Assembly: GCF_023715605.1 (NCBI RefSeq) | Contig: NZ_JAMBOL010000035.1 | Coordinates: forward strand, 1 to 34,259 | Direction: 5' to 3' | DNA: 34,259 nucleotides | From: Halalkalibacter oceani | Lineage (GTDB): Bacteria > Bacillota > Bacilli > Bacillales > Bacillaceae_D | Shown: one piece after another, positions 15,502 through 24,391 of the stretch | Layout of the letters: the number at the start of each line of letters is the position of its first letter | Numbering within the stretch: position 1 is the first letter of the stretch | Position numbers and translations under genes: made by a program | The notes under the pieces: model-generated | Database searches by the model: none | The model's input: only the letters and a program-made list of their open reading frames with translations | Told to the model about the DNA's origin: nothing

Positions 15502-16461
15502 ATGGAAGCAGCGGTTGAACAAGTCGAGAAAGTGATTGCGAACATTGAGCAAGTTGTAGTAGGTAAAAGAAAGGAAATCGAGCTGAGTTTGGTTGCGCTT
15601 TTTGCGGGAGGGCATGTCTTGCTTGAGGATGTCCCGGGTGTCGGAAAAACGATGATGGTGAAAGCAATCGCGCGCTCATTGGGAGCCGATTTTAAGCGGA
15701 TTCAGTTTACGCCTGACCTTCTACCGTCCGATGTGACAGGCGTCTCTATATATAATCAGCATACTCGTCAATTTGAATTCCGGCCAGGGCCGATCATGGC
15801 CAATATTGTGCTGGCTGATGAAATAAATCGTACGTCGCCTAAAACCCAATCCGCCCTGCTGGAATCGCTTGAGGAGAGCAGTGTGACGGTTGACGGGGAA
15901 ACATTGCAGCTGAACCGTCCTTTTTTCGTGATGGCGACGCAGAACCCGGTCGAGTACGCCGGTACCTTTCCATTGCCTGAAGCCCAGCTTGATCGATTTT
16001 TGTTGAAGCTGCAGCTCGGTTATCCGAGTGAACAGGAAGAGCTTGAGGTGTTGAACCGCCTTCAGCATCAGCACCCGATCGAAGGGATTGAAGCGGTGAT
16101 GACGACGGAGGAGGTTGTGGCGATTCAGAATGAAGTCACGAAGACAATCGTCAGCGAGCCGGTCAAAGCGTACATGATCGACCTTGTGCATGCGACGAGG
16201 AATCACCAGGCAGTTGAGCTCGGCGTCAGCCCGCGGGGGACGATCGCTTTAATGAGAGCTTCTCAGGCTTACGCATTTTTAATGGGAAGAGACTATGTCA
16301 CCCCGGATGATGTCAAGCATATTACGCCATTTGTGCTGGCACACCGGATGATGATGACAGCAGAAAGCAAAATGTCCAATACGACAGCCGCTCAAACTGT
16401 GGAAAATATTCTTGATCAGGTTTCCGTACCTGTTCCGCAAAGAAGGATGGCCCGCTCGTGA
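15502..16461 (+). CDS. MoxR-family AAA+ ATPase
   Basis: A 319-residue AAA+ ATPase of the MoxR/RavA group, chaperone-like proteins that usually work with DUF58 or von-Willebrand-A-type partners. Walker A is GVGKT at 46-50, Walker B LADEINR at 104-110, sensor 1 MATQNP at about 151-156, and the arginine-finger region LPEAQLDRFLL follows. The C-terminal lid contains SPRGTIALMRASQAYA. The start follows GGAGG. It overlaps the DUF58 gene by 4 bp, forming an operon with the transglutaminase gene. Confidence 0.93.
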   Translation: MEAAVEQVEKVIANIEQVVVGKRKEIELSLVALFAGGHVLLEDVPGVGKTMMVKAIARSLGADFKRIQFTPDLLPSDVTGVSIYNQHTRQFEFRPGPIMANIVLADEINRTSPKTQSALLESLEESSVTVDGETLQLNRPFFVMATQNPVEYAGTFPLPEAQLDRFLLKLQLGYPSEQEELEVLNRLQHQHPIEGIEAVMTTEEVVAIQNEVTKTIVSEPVKAYMIDLVHATRNHQAVELGVSPRGTIALMRASQAYAFLMGRDYVTPDDVKHITPFVLAHRMMMTAESKMSNTTAAQTVENILDQVSVPVPQRRMARS

Positions 16462-17606
16462 CGCTGATCAACACTTTGCGGCCTTTTTTTAAATATGTTT
16501 CCCTCGTAGTGCTCGTCGGGGCGGTATTTTCTTATGCGATGTTTCAAGGTGGATTTGTCAGCTGGTTTTTGTTTTACAGTGTGGCAACCGTGCTCCTATC
16601 TACGATTCTAGTAGCGCTGTTTCCTTTTCAAGTGAAGCAAGTGGAACGGAATGTCAGTAAGAGCTCGCTTCAGGCAGGTGATGATCTGACGGTAACGATC
16701 GTCATTCATAAAAACAGGTTCCAGCCATTCTTTTATGTACGGATACAGGATACAGTACCGCAGCGGATTGGAAGTGCTGATTCCGCGGCTTTGTTTTTCT
16801 TTTCCTTTCAACAAAAGATCGAGCTGACGTATACGGTGGAGGCGGCAAAACGGGGGATTCATTCCTTTGGCCCGGTCATTCTCGTCTTTGGTGATTTGTT
16901 TGGTTTGTTTGAAAGAAGGATGGTCCTCGCGCATCAGACAGATCTTCTCGTTTATCCGCGCATTCACCGGCTGCATGCCGTTCCTGCTAGCGGCCGCCCG
17001 AGACAACAGGAAGGAACGAGTTCACGTCAGGCGATTGAAGAAGACCGTTCTTTAGCAGGGGTGCGGCAATATGTACCCGGCGACAGGCTGACAAGTATTG
17101 ACTGGAAGCAGTCGGCCCGCTCGGCTTCCTTAATGACAAAGGAGTTTGAATCGTTTCAGGGAGAAGGGATTATGATCGCCTTTGATCCTTACCGAAATGC
17201 CGCTTCTGCCGAGCAGTTCGAGCAGACGGTGGAATTTACCGCCTCGCTTGTTGCGGAGTTCTGCAAAAAGTACCAGAGTATTGAGCTGGCTGTCCGCTCT
17301 CTGGAATGGACGTCGATTTCTCTTTCGGAGCGGACCGTCAGCCAGGGGCTGAGATTGTTAGCCCAGGTGTCTTCTCTTGATAAACCGATTGAACCGGTGC
17401 ACCGCCTGTTCAGCGAATGGAAGGGGATGCATGTTTACCTCGTATGTGTCGAACTCAATCAAGCATTATTGGTAGCGTGCCGAACGATCCAGGCGCAGCA
17501 GGCAGAAGTATCTTTATGTATGAAAGGTCTGGGAAACAGCGACCGCCGATTGATTGATGAATGTAAGGCAATGGGGGTTTCGGTGCTTCTCTTTGAAGAT
17601 GAATAG
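16458..17606 (+). CDS. DUF58 domain-containing membrane protein
   Basis: A 382-residue protein with two N-terminal transmembrane helices (about 12-30 and 33-52), a beta-rich region, and the DUF58 signature GVRQYVPGDRLTSIDWKQSA at about 197-216, followed by a vWA-like fold with MIAFDP. The GTG at 16458 overlaps the moxR stop codon, consistent with coupling. DUF58 proteins pair with MoxR ATPases and transglutaminase-like membrane proteins; the exact function of the trio is not known. Confidence 0.9.
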   Translation: MTLINTLRPFFKYVSLVVLVGAVFSYAMFQGGFVSWFLFYSVATVLLSTILVALFPFQVKQVERNVSKSSLQAGDDLTVTIVIHKNRFQPFFYVRIQDTVPQRIGSADSAALFFFSFQQKIELTYTVEAAKRGIHSFGPVILVFGDLFGLFERRMVLAHQTDLLVYPRIHRLHAVPASGRPRQQEGTSSRQAIEEDRSLAGVRQYVPGDRLTSIDWKQSARSASLMTKEFESFQGEGIMIAFDPYRNAASAEQFEQTVEFTASLVAEFCKKYQSIELAVRSLEWTSISLSERTVSQGLRLLAQVSSLDKPIEPVHRLFSEWKGMHVYLVCVELNQALLVACRTIQAQQAEVSLCMKGLGNSDRRLIDECKAMGVSVLLFEDE

Positions 17607-17623
17607 AAAAAGGGGGGAGAGTC

Positions 17624-19798
17624 ATGCGCTTAGAAAAAAAACAGATGGAATTCGGCAGGGATTTTCTTCTGTATGGGCTGAGCTTCCTGCTGTTAATGGA
17701 ATGGCTCTTGCCACTCCCGTATATTACCGATACGGGATTTATCCATATTTTTATCCTGTTTACCGCCATTTTCTTTTTCGTGACATTTATTCAATTGCCG
17801 CTTTTCGTCTCGATGCTGATTAAAACGGTTGTCATCGTCTATGGCATGTTTCTTGTATTCTTTGAGGGGCCGTTTCTTTCACTTGAGTGGATGAACGTCT
17901 TTTTGATTGATTTCGTTGACAACGTCGGCTATATTTTTACCGGGCAGTGGCATGTGCTGACGGATTTGTTCCGCAGCTTTCTGTTCTTTCTTCTTCTGGC
18001 GATTATGAGCTATCTATTATTCTATTGGACCGTATACGCGCGGCGGATCTTTTTCTTTTTGATCCTCACCGTTGTTTATATTACGGTTCTCGATACGTTC
18101 ACCGTCTATGATGCGACCTATGCGATTATTCGCACGTTCGTAATTGGCTTCCTGCTGCTCGGACTTGTGACGATTTACCGGATGATTGAGCAGGAAAAAG
18201 TCGCCTCTGCCCCGCGGCTTCTGCCGGTACGGCTGGCGCTTTTGCTTGTGGCGATGGTCGTAACCGGTGGGATATTCGGCTTTCTCTCACCGAAGCTCGA
18301 GCCGCAATGGGCCGATCCCGTTCCCTTTATGCGAGCGGCTGTTGGGGCCGAGGGAGACGGGTTCGGTGATGCGGTAAGAAGAATCGGCTACGGCGATAAT
18401 GATGAACAGCTGGGGGGCGGCTTTGTTGATGATGATACTCCGTTGTTTTATGCGGCAGCCACCCAGGAGCATTATTGGCGTGGAGAAACGAAGGACTTCT
18501 ACACGGGGAAGGGATGGGAGACGACGACGCCGGAAGTCGAAAGCAATCAAAGCTTTTTCCAGGAAGGAAACAGCTGGATGTATGAGCTTGAGTACCTGGA
18601 AGCAGAGGTTGCGTTTGCCGACGAATCAAACCGGAGCTACGCTCATCTCTTTTATCCGGGTGAGCTGATCACGCGTTCGAGCATTATGGAAGCCGAGCTG
18701 ACAGTCGATGCGTTTACCGCCAAAGCGGAAACCTCCTTCGGTGATGAGCCAGTCGGGCTCACGAACTATCGCTATGAATATGTCTATCCGACCTACCATA
18801 TTGAAGGGCTCCGTTCTTCTCATGAAAGTGATCCGGCTGAGATTACGGAGTTTTACACACAGCTGCCGGAGGAACTGCCGGATCGGGTGCGGGAATTGGC
18901 TGAGGAAATCACCGCAGAAGAAAGTAATCGCTATGACCGCGCCAAAGCGATTGAAAGATACTTATCCGGGCCGTTTTTTCAATATGAAACAAATGATGTC
19001 GCCGTACCGGGTGAAGGGGAAGACTATGTCGATCAGTTTTTGTTTGACACACAACGGGGATATTGTGATAATTTCTCAACCTCGATGGTCGTGATGCTGC
19101 GGACATTGGATATTCCGGCCCGTTGGGTAAAGGGCTTTACCCAGGGTGAACAAATCGACACGCTTGACGAGAATCGCAATGTGTACCAGGTTACAAATGG
19201 CAATGCCCATTCCTGGGTGGAGGTTTATTTTCCCGAAGCAGGCTGGGTTCCATTTGAACCGACAAGCGGCTTTGATTCCAGCTTTGAATTTATCGAGCCG
19301 GAGCTTGAAGCGGAATCGACGGATTCGGCAGGAGCTGACCAGGAGGAAGAGGACGAGGAAGTAGAAGATGTCTTTGCGGAATTGGAAGAAGAAGAGGAGC
19401 AGAATCAGGCGATCTCGCCAGGAAGCTGGGCCCGTCCAGGTGGAGCGACGCTGCTTGTGCTTTTGGGGATAGCTCTCTTATTTATCCTGTTCCTGAAAAA
19501 TAAAAAGGTTATGCAATATATGGTTTTAAAGCGATTTATGAGCCGCAAGGATGAAACGGCCTTTATTCCGGCCTACGAGCGCTTATTATGGCTGCTTCAC
19601 CGGTTTGGCTGGGGCCGGAAAGACGGAGAAACGCTGCGGGAATACGCCAACCGGACGGCTGAACAATTTGCCGCAGATGAAATGCTGCTGCTAACCGATG
19701 AATATGAGCGCCTCGTTTACGGCGGGAAATCACTTGAAGCGAGCTGGTCCTCCCATAAAGGCAACTGGGAAGCGCTGGTCAGAAAAATCCATTCTTGA
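17624..19798 (+). CDS. Transglutaminase-like membrane protein (TgpA type)
   Basis: A 724-residue protein. The N-terminus (about 10-290) holds six or so transmembrane helices of the DUF3488 type. A large extracellular part contains the transglutaminase-like core with the triad Cys481 (RGYCDNFSTSM), His529 (NAHSWVEVYF) and an acidic residue in GWVPFEPT (Glu where Asp is classical, common in this family). An acidic linker (about 565-600) leads to a further helix (about 607-627) and a DUF4129-like cytoplasmic tail. The ATG follows AGGGGGGAGAG. Its TGA stop overlaps the -35 box of the guaA promoter. Confidence 0.92.
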   Translation: MRLEKKQMEFGRDFLLYGLSFLLLMEWLLPLPYITDTGFIHIFILFTAIFFFVTFIQLPLFVSMLIKTVVIVYGMFLVFFEGPFLSLEWMNVFLIDFVDNVGYIFTGQWHVLTDLFRSFLFFLLLAIMSYLLFYWTVYARRIFFFLILTVVYITVLDTFTVYDATYAIIRTFVIGFLLLGLVTIYRMIEQEKVASAPRLLPVRLALLLVAMVVTGGIFGFLSPKLEPQWADPVPFMRAAVGAEGDGFGDAVRRIGYGDNDEQLGGGFVDDDTPLFYAAATQEHYWRGETKDFYTGKGWETTTPEVESNQSFFQEGNSWMYELEYLEAEVAFADESNRSYAHLFYPGELITRSSIMEAELTVDAFTAKAETSFGDEPVGLTNYRYEYVYPTYHIEGLRSSHESDPAEITEFYTQLPEELPDRVRELAEEITAEESNRYDRAKAIERYLSGPFFQYETNDVAVPGEGEDYVDQFLFDTQRGYCDNFSTSMVVMLRTLDIPARWVKGFTQGEQIDTLDENRNVYQVTNGNAHSWVEVYFPEAGWVPFEPTSGFDSSFEFIEPELEAESTDSAGADQEEEDEEVEDVFAELEEEEEQNQAISPGSWARPGGATLLVLLGIALLFILFLKNKKVMQYMVLKRFMSRKDETAFIPAYERLLWLLHRFGWGRKDGETLREYANRTAEQFAADEMLLLTDEYERLVYGGKSLEASWSSHKGNWEALVRKIHS

Positions 19799-19823
19799 CC
19801 GTCGTATAGCTCACTGATAAAAT
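19795..19823 (+). promoter_or_regulatory. SigA-type promoter of guaA
   Basis: TTGACC at 19795-19800, a 17-bp spacer, then TAAAAT at 19818-19823. Transcription should start near 19830, about 25 nt before the riboswitch aptamer. The -35 box contains the TGA stop of the preceding gene. A 7-bp inverted repeat (CACTGAT/ATCAGTG, 19812-19832) overlaps the -10 box. Confidence 0.75.
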
Positions 19824-19853
19824 AAATCAGTGCTTAATTGTATAGGAGAAAAA

Positions 19854-19993
19854 GCCTTCGTATATCCTTAGGAATATGGCCTAAGAGTCTCTACCGGATG
19901 ACCGAGAATCATCTGACTATGAAGCAGATTCTGTTATGCTGGAATCTGCCTTTGTATGTTGTGGAGAAGCAAAGGCGGATTTCGGCTTTTTTT
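19854..19993 (+). ncRNA. Guanine riboswitch with transcription-termination platform
   Basis: A purine riboswitch aptamer at 19856-19924: P1 (CTTCGTA with TATGAAG), the J1/2 signature ATATCC, the P2 arm with loop GGAATATGG, J2/3 GTCTCTACCG and P3. The specificity base in ATCTGACTATG is C, which reads guanine rather than adenine. Downstream, GCAGATTC (19924-19931) with GAATCTGC (19942-19949) forms an antiterminator that competes with a terminator, 19941-19954 with 19970-19983, followed by seven Ts (19987-19993). Guanine binding should stabilise P1 and switch guaA transcription off. Confidence 0.92.
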
Positions 19994-20060
19994 AAAAGAT
20001 AAATGGGATAACATTCGAGTCGCCTCTTTTAGTGATTTCAAGGGAACTGGCGTGCTTAGG

Positions 20061-20086
20061 AAGAAAGGCGGCTTGCCGCTTTTCTT
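20061..20086 (+). other. Second leader hairpin before guaA
   Basis: AAGAAAGGCGG (20061-20071) pairs with CCGCTTTTCTT (20076-20086) around a CTTG tetraloop; one G-U pair. It lies after the riboswitch terminator, about 15 nt before the ribosome binding site. The 3' arm is U-rich, so it could act as a weak second terminator or affect translation or mRNA stability. Confidence 0.5.
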
Positions 20087-20116
20087 AATGAAAATTAGAT
20101 AAAGGGTGTGGAAGAA

Positions 20117-21658
20117 GTGAACGAGTTAAACCAGGAAATGATTGTCGTTCTTGATTTCGGGGGACAGTACAACCAGCTTATTACACGGAGAATCCGTGAT
20201 TTAGGGGTATACAGCGAACTGCATTCCAACAAGATTACAGCAGATGAATTGAAGAAAATGAATCTGAAAGGGATTATTTTTTCAGGGGGGCCAAATAGTG
20301 CCTACGTGGAAGGGGCGCCGAAATGTGATCCGGCTATTTTTGAGTTGGATGTGCCGATTTTAGGGATTTGCTACGGCATGCAGCTAATGACCCAGCATTT
20401 TGGCGGGCGCGTTGAAGCTGCCGAGCATCGTGAATACGGAAAAGCGCGCATCAAAGTTGAAAACCAGTCTAACTTATTTCTCGGCCTTCCGATCGAACAG
20501 TCTGTCTGGATGAGTCACGGTGACTTAATTGTCGCCCCGCCAGATGGTTTTGTCGTTGATGCTTCCAACCCTTCTTGCCCTGTTGCGGCGATGAGTGATG
20601 AACGCCGTCAGCTTTACGGCGTTCAATTCCATCCGGAAGTACGTCATTCTGAGTTTGGCGACGCCTTATTAAAGAATTTCGCTTTTGAAGTATGTAAGTG
20701 CGCGGGTGAATGGTCGATGGAGAATTTCATCGAGGAAGAAATTCGGAAGATCCGCGACCAGGTCGGGGACAAGCAGGTGCTTTGCGCCTTGAGCGGCGGG
20801 GTTGATTCCTCGGTCGTGGCTGTTTTAATTCATAAAGCGATTGGCGACCAGTTAACATGTATGTTCATTGACCACGGACTGCTTCGGAAGGATGAAGCAG
20901 AAAGTGTGATGGAAACGTTCAGTGAAGGCTTTAACATGAACGTGATTAAAATCGATGCCCAGGAACGCTTCTTGTCGAAGCTGAAAGGTGTTTCCGATCC
21001 GGAGCAAAAACGTAAAATTATCGGGAACGAATTTATTTATGTGTTTGAAGAAGAGGCAGGCAAGCTGAAGGACATGGATTTCCTTGCTCAAGGAACGCTC
21101 TATACCGACATTATTGAGAGCGGAACCGACACGGCGCAAACGATTAAATCGCATCACAATGTTGGCGGACTGCCTGAGGATATGAGCTTTACGTTAATCG
21201 AACCGCTTAACGCTCTTTTCAAGGACGAAGTGCGCAAAGTCGGGACAGAGCTCGGCATTCCTGACGAAATCGTCTGGCGTCAGCCGTTCCCGGGACCTGG
21301 TCTTGGCATTCGTGTCCTCGGTGAAATTACGGAAGAAAAGCTTGAAATCGTGCGCGAGTCCGACGCCATTTTGCGCGAGGAAATTAAAAAGGCCGGACTT
21401 GACCGCGAAATTTGGCAATACTTCACCGCGCTTCCTAACATGCGAAGCGTCGGTGTAATGGGAGACGCGCGGACGTATGATTACACCGTCGGCATTCGCG
21501 CCGTTACGTCAATCGACGGCATGACATCCGACTGGGCGCGGATCCCATGGGAAGTGCTGGAATTGATTTCAACGCGGATTGTCAATGAAGTCAAGCACGT
21601 CAACCGCGTAGTCTATGACATTACATCAAAGCCGCCGGCGACGATTGAGTGGGAGTAG
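20117..21658 (+). CDS. guaA: GMP synthase (glutamine-hydrolysing)
   Basis: Converts XMP to GMP using ATP and glutamine, in cytoplasmic purine synthesis. 513 residues from the GTG at 20117, which has AAAGGGTG eight bases upstream; an in-frame GTG at 20108 has no proper spacing. The class I amidotransferase triad is Cys85 (GICYGMQ), His172 and Glu174 (QFHPEV). The ATP-pyrophosphatase loop is SGGVDSS at about 226-232, and the C-terminal dimerisation domain contains [15 protein letters not shown]. It ends ATIEWE. Its last codons are the known insertion site for guaA-type mobile elements, and an integrase follows. Confidence 0.98.
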   Translation: MNELNQEMIVVLDFGGQYNQLITRRIRDLGVYSELHSNKITADELKKMNLKGIIFSGGPNSAYVEGAPKCDPAIFELDVPILGICYGMQLMTQHFGGRVEAAEHREYGKARIKVENQSNLFLGLPIEQSVWMSHGDLIVAPPDGFVVDASNPSCPVAAMSDERRQLYGVQFHPEVRHSEFGDALLKNFAFEVCKCAGEWSMENFIEEEIRKIRDQVGDKQVLCALSGGVDSSVVAVLIHKAIGDQLTCMFIDHGLLRKDEAESVMETFSEGFNMNVIKIDAQERFLSKLKGVSDPEQKRKIIGNEFIYVFEEEAGKLKDMDFLAQGTLYTDIIESGTDTAQTIKSHHNVGGLPEDMSFTLIEPLNALFKDEVRKVGTELGIPDEIVWRQPFPGPGLGIRVLGEITEEKLEIVRESDAILREEIKKAGLDREIWQYFTALPNMRSVGVMGDARTYDYTVGIRAVTSIDGMTSDWARIPWEVLELISTRIVNEVKHVNRVVYDITSKPPATIEWE

Positions 21659-21660
21659 TT
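21640..21660. other. Probable attachment site at the 3' end of guaA
   Basis: The end of guaA reads ATTGAGTGGGAGTAG. Elements with this class of integrase are known to enter at exactly this place, keeping the gene intact. I searched the window by eye for a second copy: only a 9-mer, GTGGGAGTA, recurs (30510-30518), inside another repeat, so the right attachment site is probably beyond the window. Confidence 0.5.
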
Positions 21661-21666
21661 GTCGGA

Positions 21667-21715
21667 GAGCTGAAACCCCTTTGTTTATAAGGGTTTCGGC
21701 TCTTTACTCTATTTT
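21667..21715 (+). terminator. guaA terminator
   Basis: GAGCTGAAACCC (21667-21678) pairs with GGGTTTCGGCTC (21691-21702) with one G-U pair, then TTTACTCTATTTT. Its tail touches the integrase stop codon on the other strand. Confidence 0.85.
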
Positions 21716-22926
21716 CATTGCATTGTTATTGCATTATTTGTTTTTAAACCTTTACGCAGGTAACGAGCAGTGAATTGATTCTTGGGTGAAGTATCTTCAT
21801 TTTCTGTTGCTGTTTGGTAAGACATAATACCTTCTAATTTATGGGCTACTTCAAAGTTACTGTTAGGATACAAATGTCCGTAGGTGCCAAGTGTCGTTTC
21901 AATATCTTCATGTCCTAGGCGGTCTTTAATGATTAATGGGTTTTCGCCCATACTAATAAGCAAAGAAGCGTGAGAATGTCTTAAAGCATGTAATCTAATT
22001 CGATGAACCCCAGCTTTTTTTGAAAAACGTGTAATGGCATTCGCTAACGTATGCTTTTGTGTGGGGATACCATTATAGCTCATTACAAAATTGGTTTGAA
22101 CGACAGATTGCTGCACGTCCTTCCATTCGCTGAGTAACGTTAGTGTATCTCCATCTAATGCAATATGACGAACACTAGCCTTTGTTTTTGGTTCTACAAA
22201 AGAATAGTTATCCAAATTCTTATAGTAAAGTGTTTTATCGATAGATAACAGACCTTTGTCAAAGTCAATATCTTCCCATTGAATCGCAGTGGCTTCTCCA
22301 ATTCGCATGCCTGTCATAAATAAAAACCACAATGAAATAAATAAAAAATGTTGATAATAATCTTCTTTATAGAAAAGAGAGATGACCTTTTCAAATTCTT
22401 CTTTTGTCCAAAAGTCTATTTTGGTCTTTGTTTTCTTCACATTACCTACAATTTTCGATGGATTATTTTCAGCTAGTCCTAAAACAACAGCTCGATCCAT
22501 TGCCATAGAAAACAACCCTTGAACATTTCTAATATAAGAAGAACGATACTTCTTTTTAGATAATGCTAATTGCCATTTTTGAACATGGATCGGGGTAATT
22601 TCCGTTGTGATTAAGTTATTAAAAAAAGTGAAATGTTTTCTTACAGTCGGTAATCGATTATCGTACGTTCTTCTTTTTACTTGTGTTTTATACCAAGGTA
22701 AGAAAATATCTTCAATAAAATGTTGGAATAAAACGTCATCTTGCTTTTCTTCTAGTGCATCTGGTTTTGTAAGTAGTAACCTTGAATATTCTTCCCTTGC
22801 TTCTTTTTTAGTTTTAAAACCACTGCGGTACTTCTGAATTTGCTTGCCAGTGATGGGGTGATACCCTAAATTAGCACGAAAATAATATGTTCCATTCTTT
22901 GCCTTTTTGACGATATCTTTAGTCAT
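21715..22926 (-). CDS. int: Tyrosine recombinase (integrase) of the guaA-inserted element
   Basis: A site-specific recombinase that integrates and excises the element. 403 residues: an N-terminal arm-binding, AP2-like domain (about 8-45), a core-binding SAM-like domain (about 65-165), and a catalytic domain. Catalytic residues are visible as R in TGMRIGEA, H-x-x-R in LHALRHSHAS, H in RLGHEDI and the nucleophile Y in TYGHLYP. The ATG at 22926 follows AAGGAGTG; the frame reaches back to 22968. Position directly after guaA on the opposite strand, with the DUF3173 gene upstream, is the usual layout for Firmicutes elements at this site. Confidence 0.95.
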   Translation of the reverse strand: MTKDIVKKAKNGTYYFRANLGYHPITGKQIQKYRSGFKTKKEAREEYSRLLLTKPDALEEKQDDVLFQHFIEDIFLPWYKTQVKRRTYDNRLPTVRKHFTFFNNLITTEITPIHVQKWQLALSKKKYRSSYIRNVQGLFSMAMDRAVVLGLAENNPSKIVGNVKKTKTKIDFWTKEEFEKVISLFYKEDYYQHFLFISLWFLFMTGMRIGEATAIQWEDIDFDKGLLSIDKTLYYKNLDNYSFVEPKTKASVRHIALDGDTLTLLSEWKDVQQSVVQTNFVMSYNGIPTQKHTLANAITRFSKKAGVHRIRLHALRHSHASLLISMGENPLIIKDRLGHEDIETTLGTYGHLYPNSNFEVAHKLEGIMSYQTATENEDTSPKNQFTARYLRKGLKTNNAITMQ

Positions 22927-22964
22927 GATTTCACTCCTTACGCAATTAGTGCAAGAAGTACAAA

Positions 22965-23150
22965 TCACACATCTAAAGTTATCCCTAATACTTCCTCCAC
23001 AGCTTCTTTTGGAACACGATCTAACTTTTTTGATTGATAATACGTGTGTCCCTTTGAAATCATTAGTTTTTTACACTCCCTAATGATATCAGCTGAAAAA
23101 GAGGGACCATAACCTAGCGCTATCAAGTCTTTTTTAGTGACGGTAACCAT
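22965..23150 (-). CDS. DUF3173 family small protein
   Basis: 61 residues (MVTVTKKDLIALGYGPSFSA...). The DUF3173 pattern is clear: K-x-D-L-x-x-L-G-Y, the S-x-x-I-I-R-x-x-K segment, and a C-terminal VP-x-x-x-VEEVLGI. It lies 38 bp before the integrase with an AAAGGAG ribosome site, same strand. DUF3173 genes regularly sit next to this kind of integrase and are thought to act in recombination control, as an excisionase or regulator; that role is inference. Confidence 0.85.
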   Translation of the reverse strand: MVTVTKKDLIALGYGPSFSADIIRECKKLMISKGHTYYQSKKLDRVPKEAVEEVLGITLDV

Positions 23151-23323
23151 ATGAACTCCTTTCCATAGACTAGGATATGCTATTTGATATCTGTCTATTA
23201 TTATATCGCTTCTATAAAACTAATTCTAATATGTTGCGTGAATTTGGCTCTTGCACTAAAATAAAAAGGATTTAATGTCATAACTTGATAGTTACTTTAA
23301 CCTATCTTGCTAAATTGAATATA

Positions 23324-23618
23324 AAAAATCAGACGGCTGCTGGTGCAGCTCCACGGGAATTTCACCCCTGCAAGTATTTCTTCCAGCCCTACTCATAGCT
23401 TGCGACGGTTCAAACGCTCGAACCATGACGATAGGGGAGTATCATTATCCTAACTGATGGGTTATCGCCAGCAATCCACCACGATTACATTAGATTCATA
23501 GATTATCGCTCGTTTCTAACGAAAGTCATGGCGTATGAATCAATTGGCTCATCATCAGTAGAACGTATCTGATTTTTTGCTTATACTGCACGGCGTAATC
23601 TTCCGTGCTTTCTTTGTC
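23324..23618 (-). ncRNA. Candidate structured RNA, copy 1
   Basis: A conserved non-coding segment downstream of the HTH pseudogene, read on the minus strand. Hairpins: GCACGG/CCGTGC (23588-23593 with 23603-23608), CCCTA/TAGGG (23387-23391 with 23432-23436), and the 3' hairpin GCTGC-ACCA-GCAGC (23336-23349) followed by CGTCTGATTTTTTAT. Compared with copy 2, changes in two of the helices are matched on both sides. The reading frame present in copy 2 is broken by stops here. Not recognised as a named RNA family. Confidence 0.5.
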
Positions 23619-23667
23619 AAAGAACAAATATATGATGAATGAAAGGGAAAACCTAACCATTCTGTAT

Positions 23668-23928
23668 TCAAATTTTGAAAGTTAAAACAGATTGCATAAG
23701 CTTCGCTCGTAAGCGTTCGCGTGTATCTTCATCGATGCCTCAATAAGTGTTACCTTGTTCATCACGGAGCTTACGCATGGATAAACTTGTCATATAGCTT
23801 CTATAATGTAGAACAACTACTTTCATTGCTTCTAGCTCACCCTTATTTGCAGCTAAAATGATTGGATACGGCAAAAAGCCACGCTCATTGATTTCCGTAT
23901 TAGTATTAATCATCCCATTCATCTGCAT
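23668..23928 (-). pseudogene. Helix-turn-helix (Tn916 Orf8-like) gene, nonsense mutation
   Basis: Matches the intact HTH protein at 29.7-29.9 kb: GFLPYPIILAANKGELEAM, then SYMTSLSMRKLRDEQGNTY. Where copy 2 has TGG (Trp) after NTY, this copy has TGA (23740-23742), although the frame behind it stays clearly related (GIDEDTRERLRAKLMQSVLTFKI) to a stop at 23668. The last 13 codons of a sigma-like gene (RRFLEEHADEWDD, 23906-23947) overlap its start, as in copy 2, but the rest of that gene is deleted. Starts at 23928 or 23922 are possible, with GGAGGAGC just upstream. Confidence 0.85.
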
Positions 23929-24030
23929 GCTCCTCCAAAAAACGTCTTGATGATTTCCCCTTTCATTACCTTCAACAAGTTTTTTTGTAAAATGCCAAAA
24001 ATCAGAGAAAAAGTTTTTAAAAAACAATAA

Positions 24031-24054
24031 CCCAACTGAATATTAACAGTTAGG
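24031..24054 (-). terminator. Leader hairpin with T-run, copy 1
   Basis: On the minus strand CCTAACTG pairs with CAGTTGGG (8-nt loop; one U-G pair) and is followed by TTATTGTTTTTT. It marks the upstream end of the direct repeat. The same structure occurs in copy 2 (30490-30514), ahead of the sigma-like gene. It may terminate the upstream kinase transcript or act as an attenuator. Confidence 0.55.
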
Positions 24055-24391
24055 TAGAATCATTTTTAATATTTAATATTAAGGACCAAAACAAGAAATA
24101 CTTTAAATGTCAAACTCTATTTTATTACAATTCACATAAAAACTGATCGAACATAATAATGAATAATACAAAATAAAGTTTTTTAAATCGTGGTATTAAT
24201 AGAACAATTTTTGAAAAAATCGATCAAAATATAATAAAAACCTGGTTATAGCTATTTTCAATTAATGCACTTACTATTGACTATATTATTTAATATTTAT
24301 TAAGCCTTACGATAAACATTATTCTACTCGAACACCTTTAATTTGATACTTATTTTCCGATTAACCAATTTCTTTAACCCCACCATTATAC
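24055..24391. other. AT-rich gap without genes
   Basis: About 340 bp of very AT-rich sequence after the kinase stop codon. I see no open frame with a ribosome site, no strong hairpin with T-run directly after the kinase gene, and no repeat other than the leader hairpin at its left end. Confidence 0.5.

Larger units (their letters stand above)
23324..24054. repeat. Direct repeat copy 1 (decayed) of the sigma-HTH-RNA unit
   Basis: Same order and strand as copy 2 at 29349-30514, reading on the minus strand: leader hairpin plus T-run, leader with GAAAGGGGAAATCAT, end of the sigma gene, HTH gene, conserved non-coding segment ending in a hairpin and T-run. Copy 1 lacks about 420 bp of the sigma gene and carries a nonsense codon in the HTH gene. 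The copies flank the Bce-type module. Confidence 0.9.
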
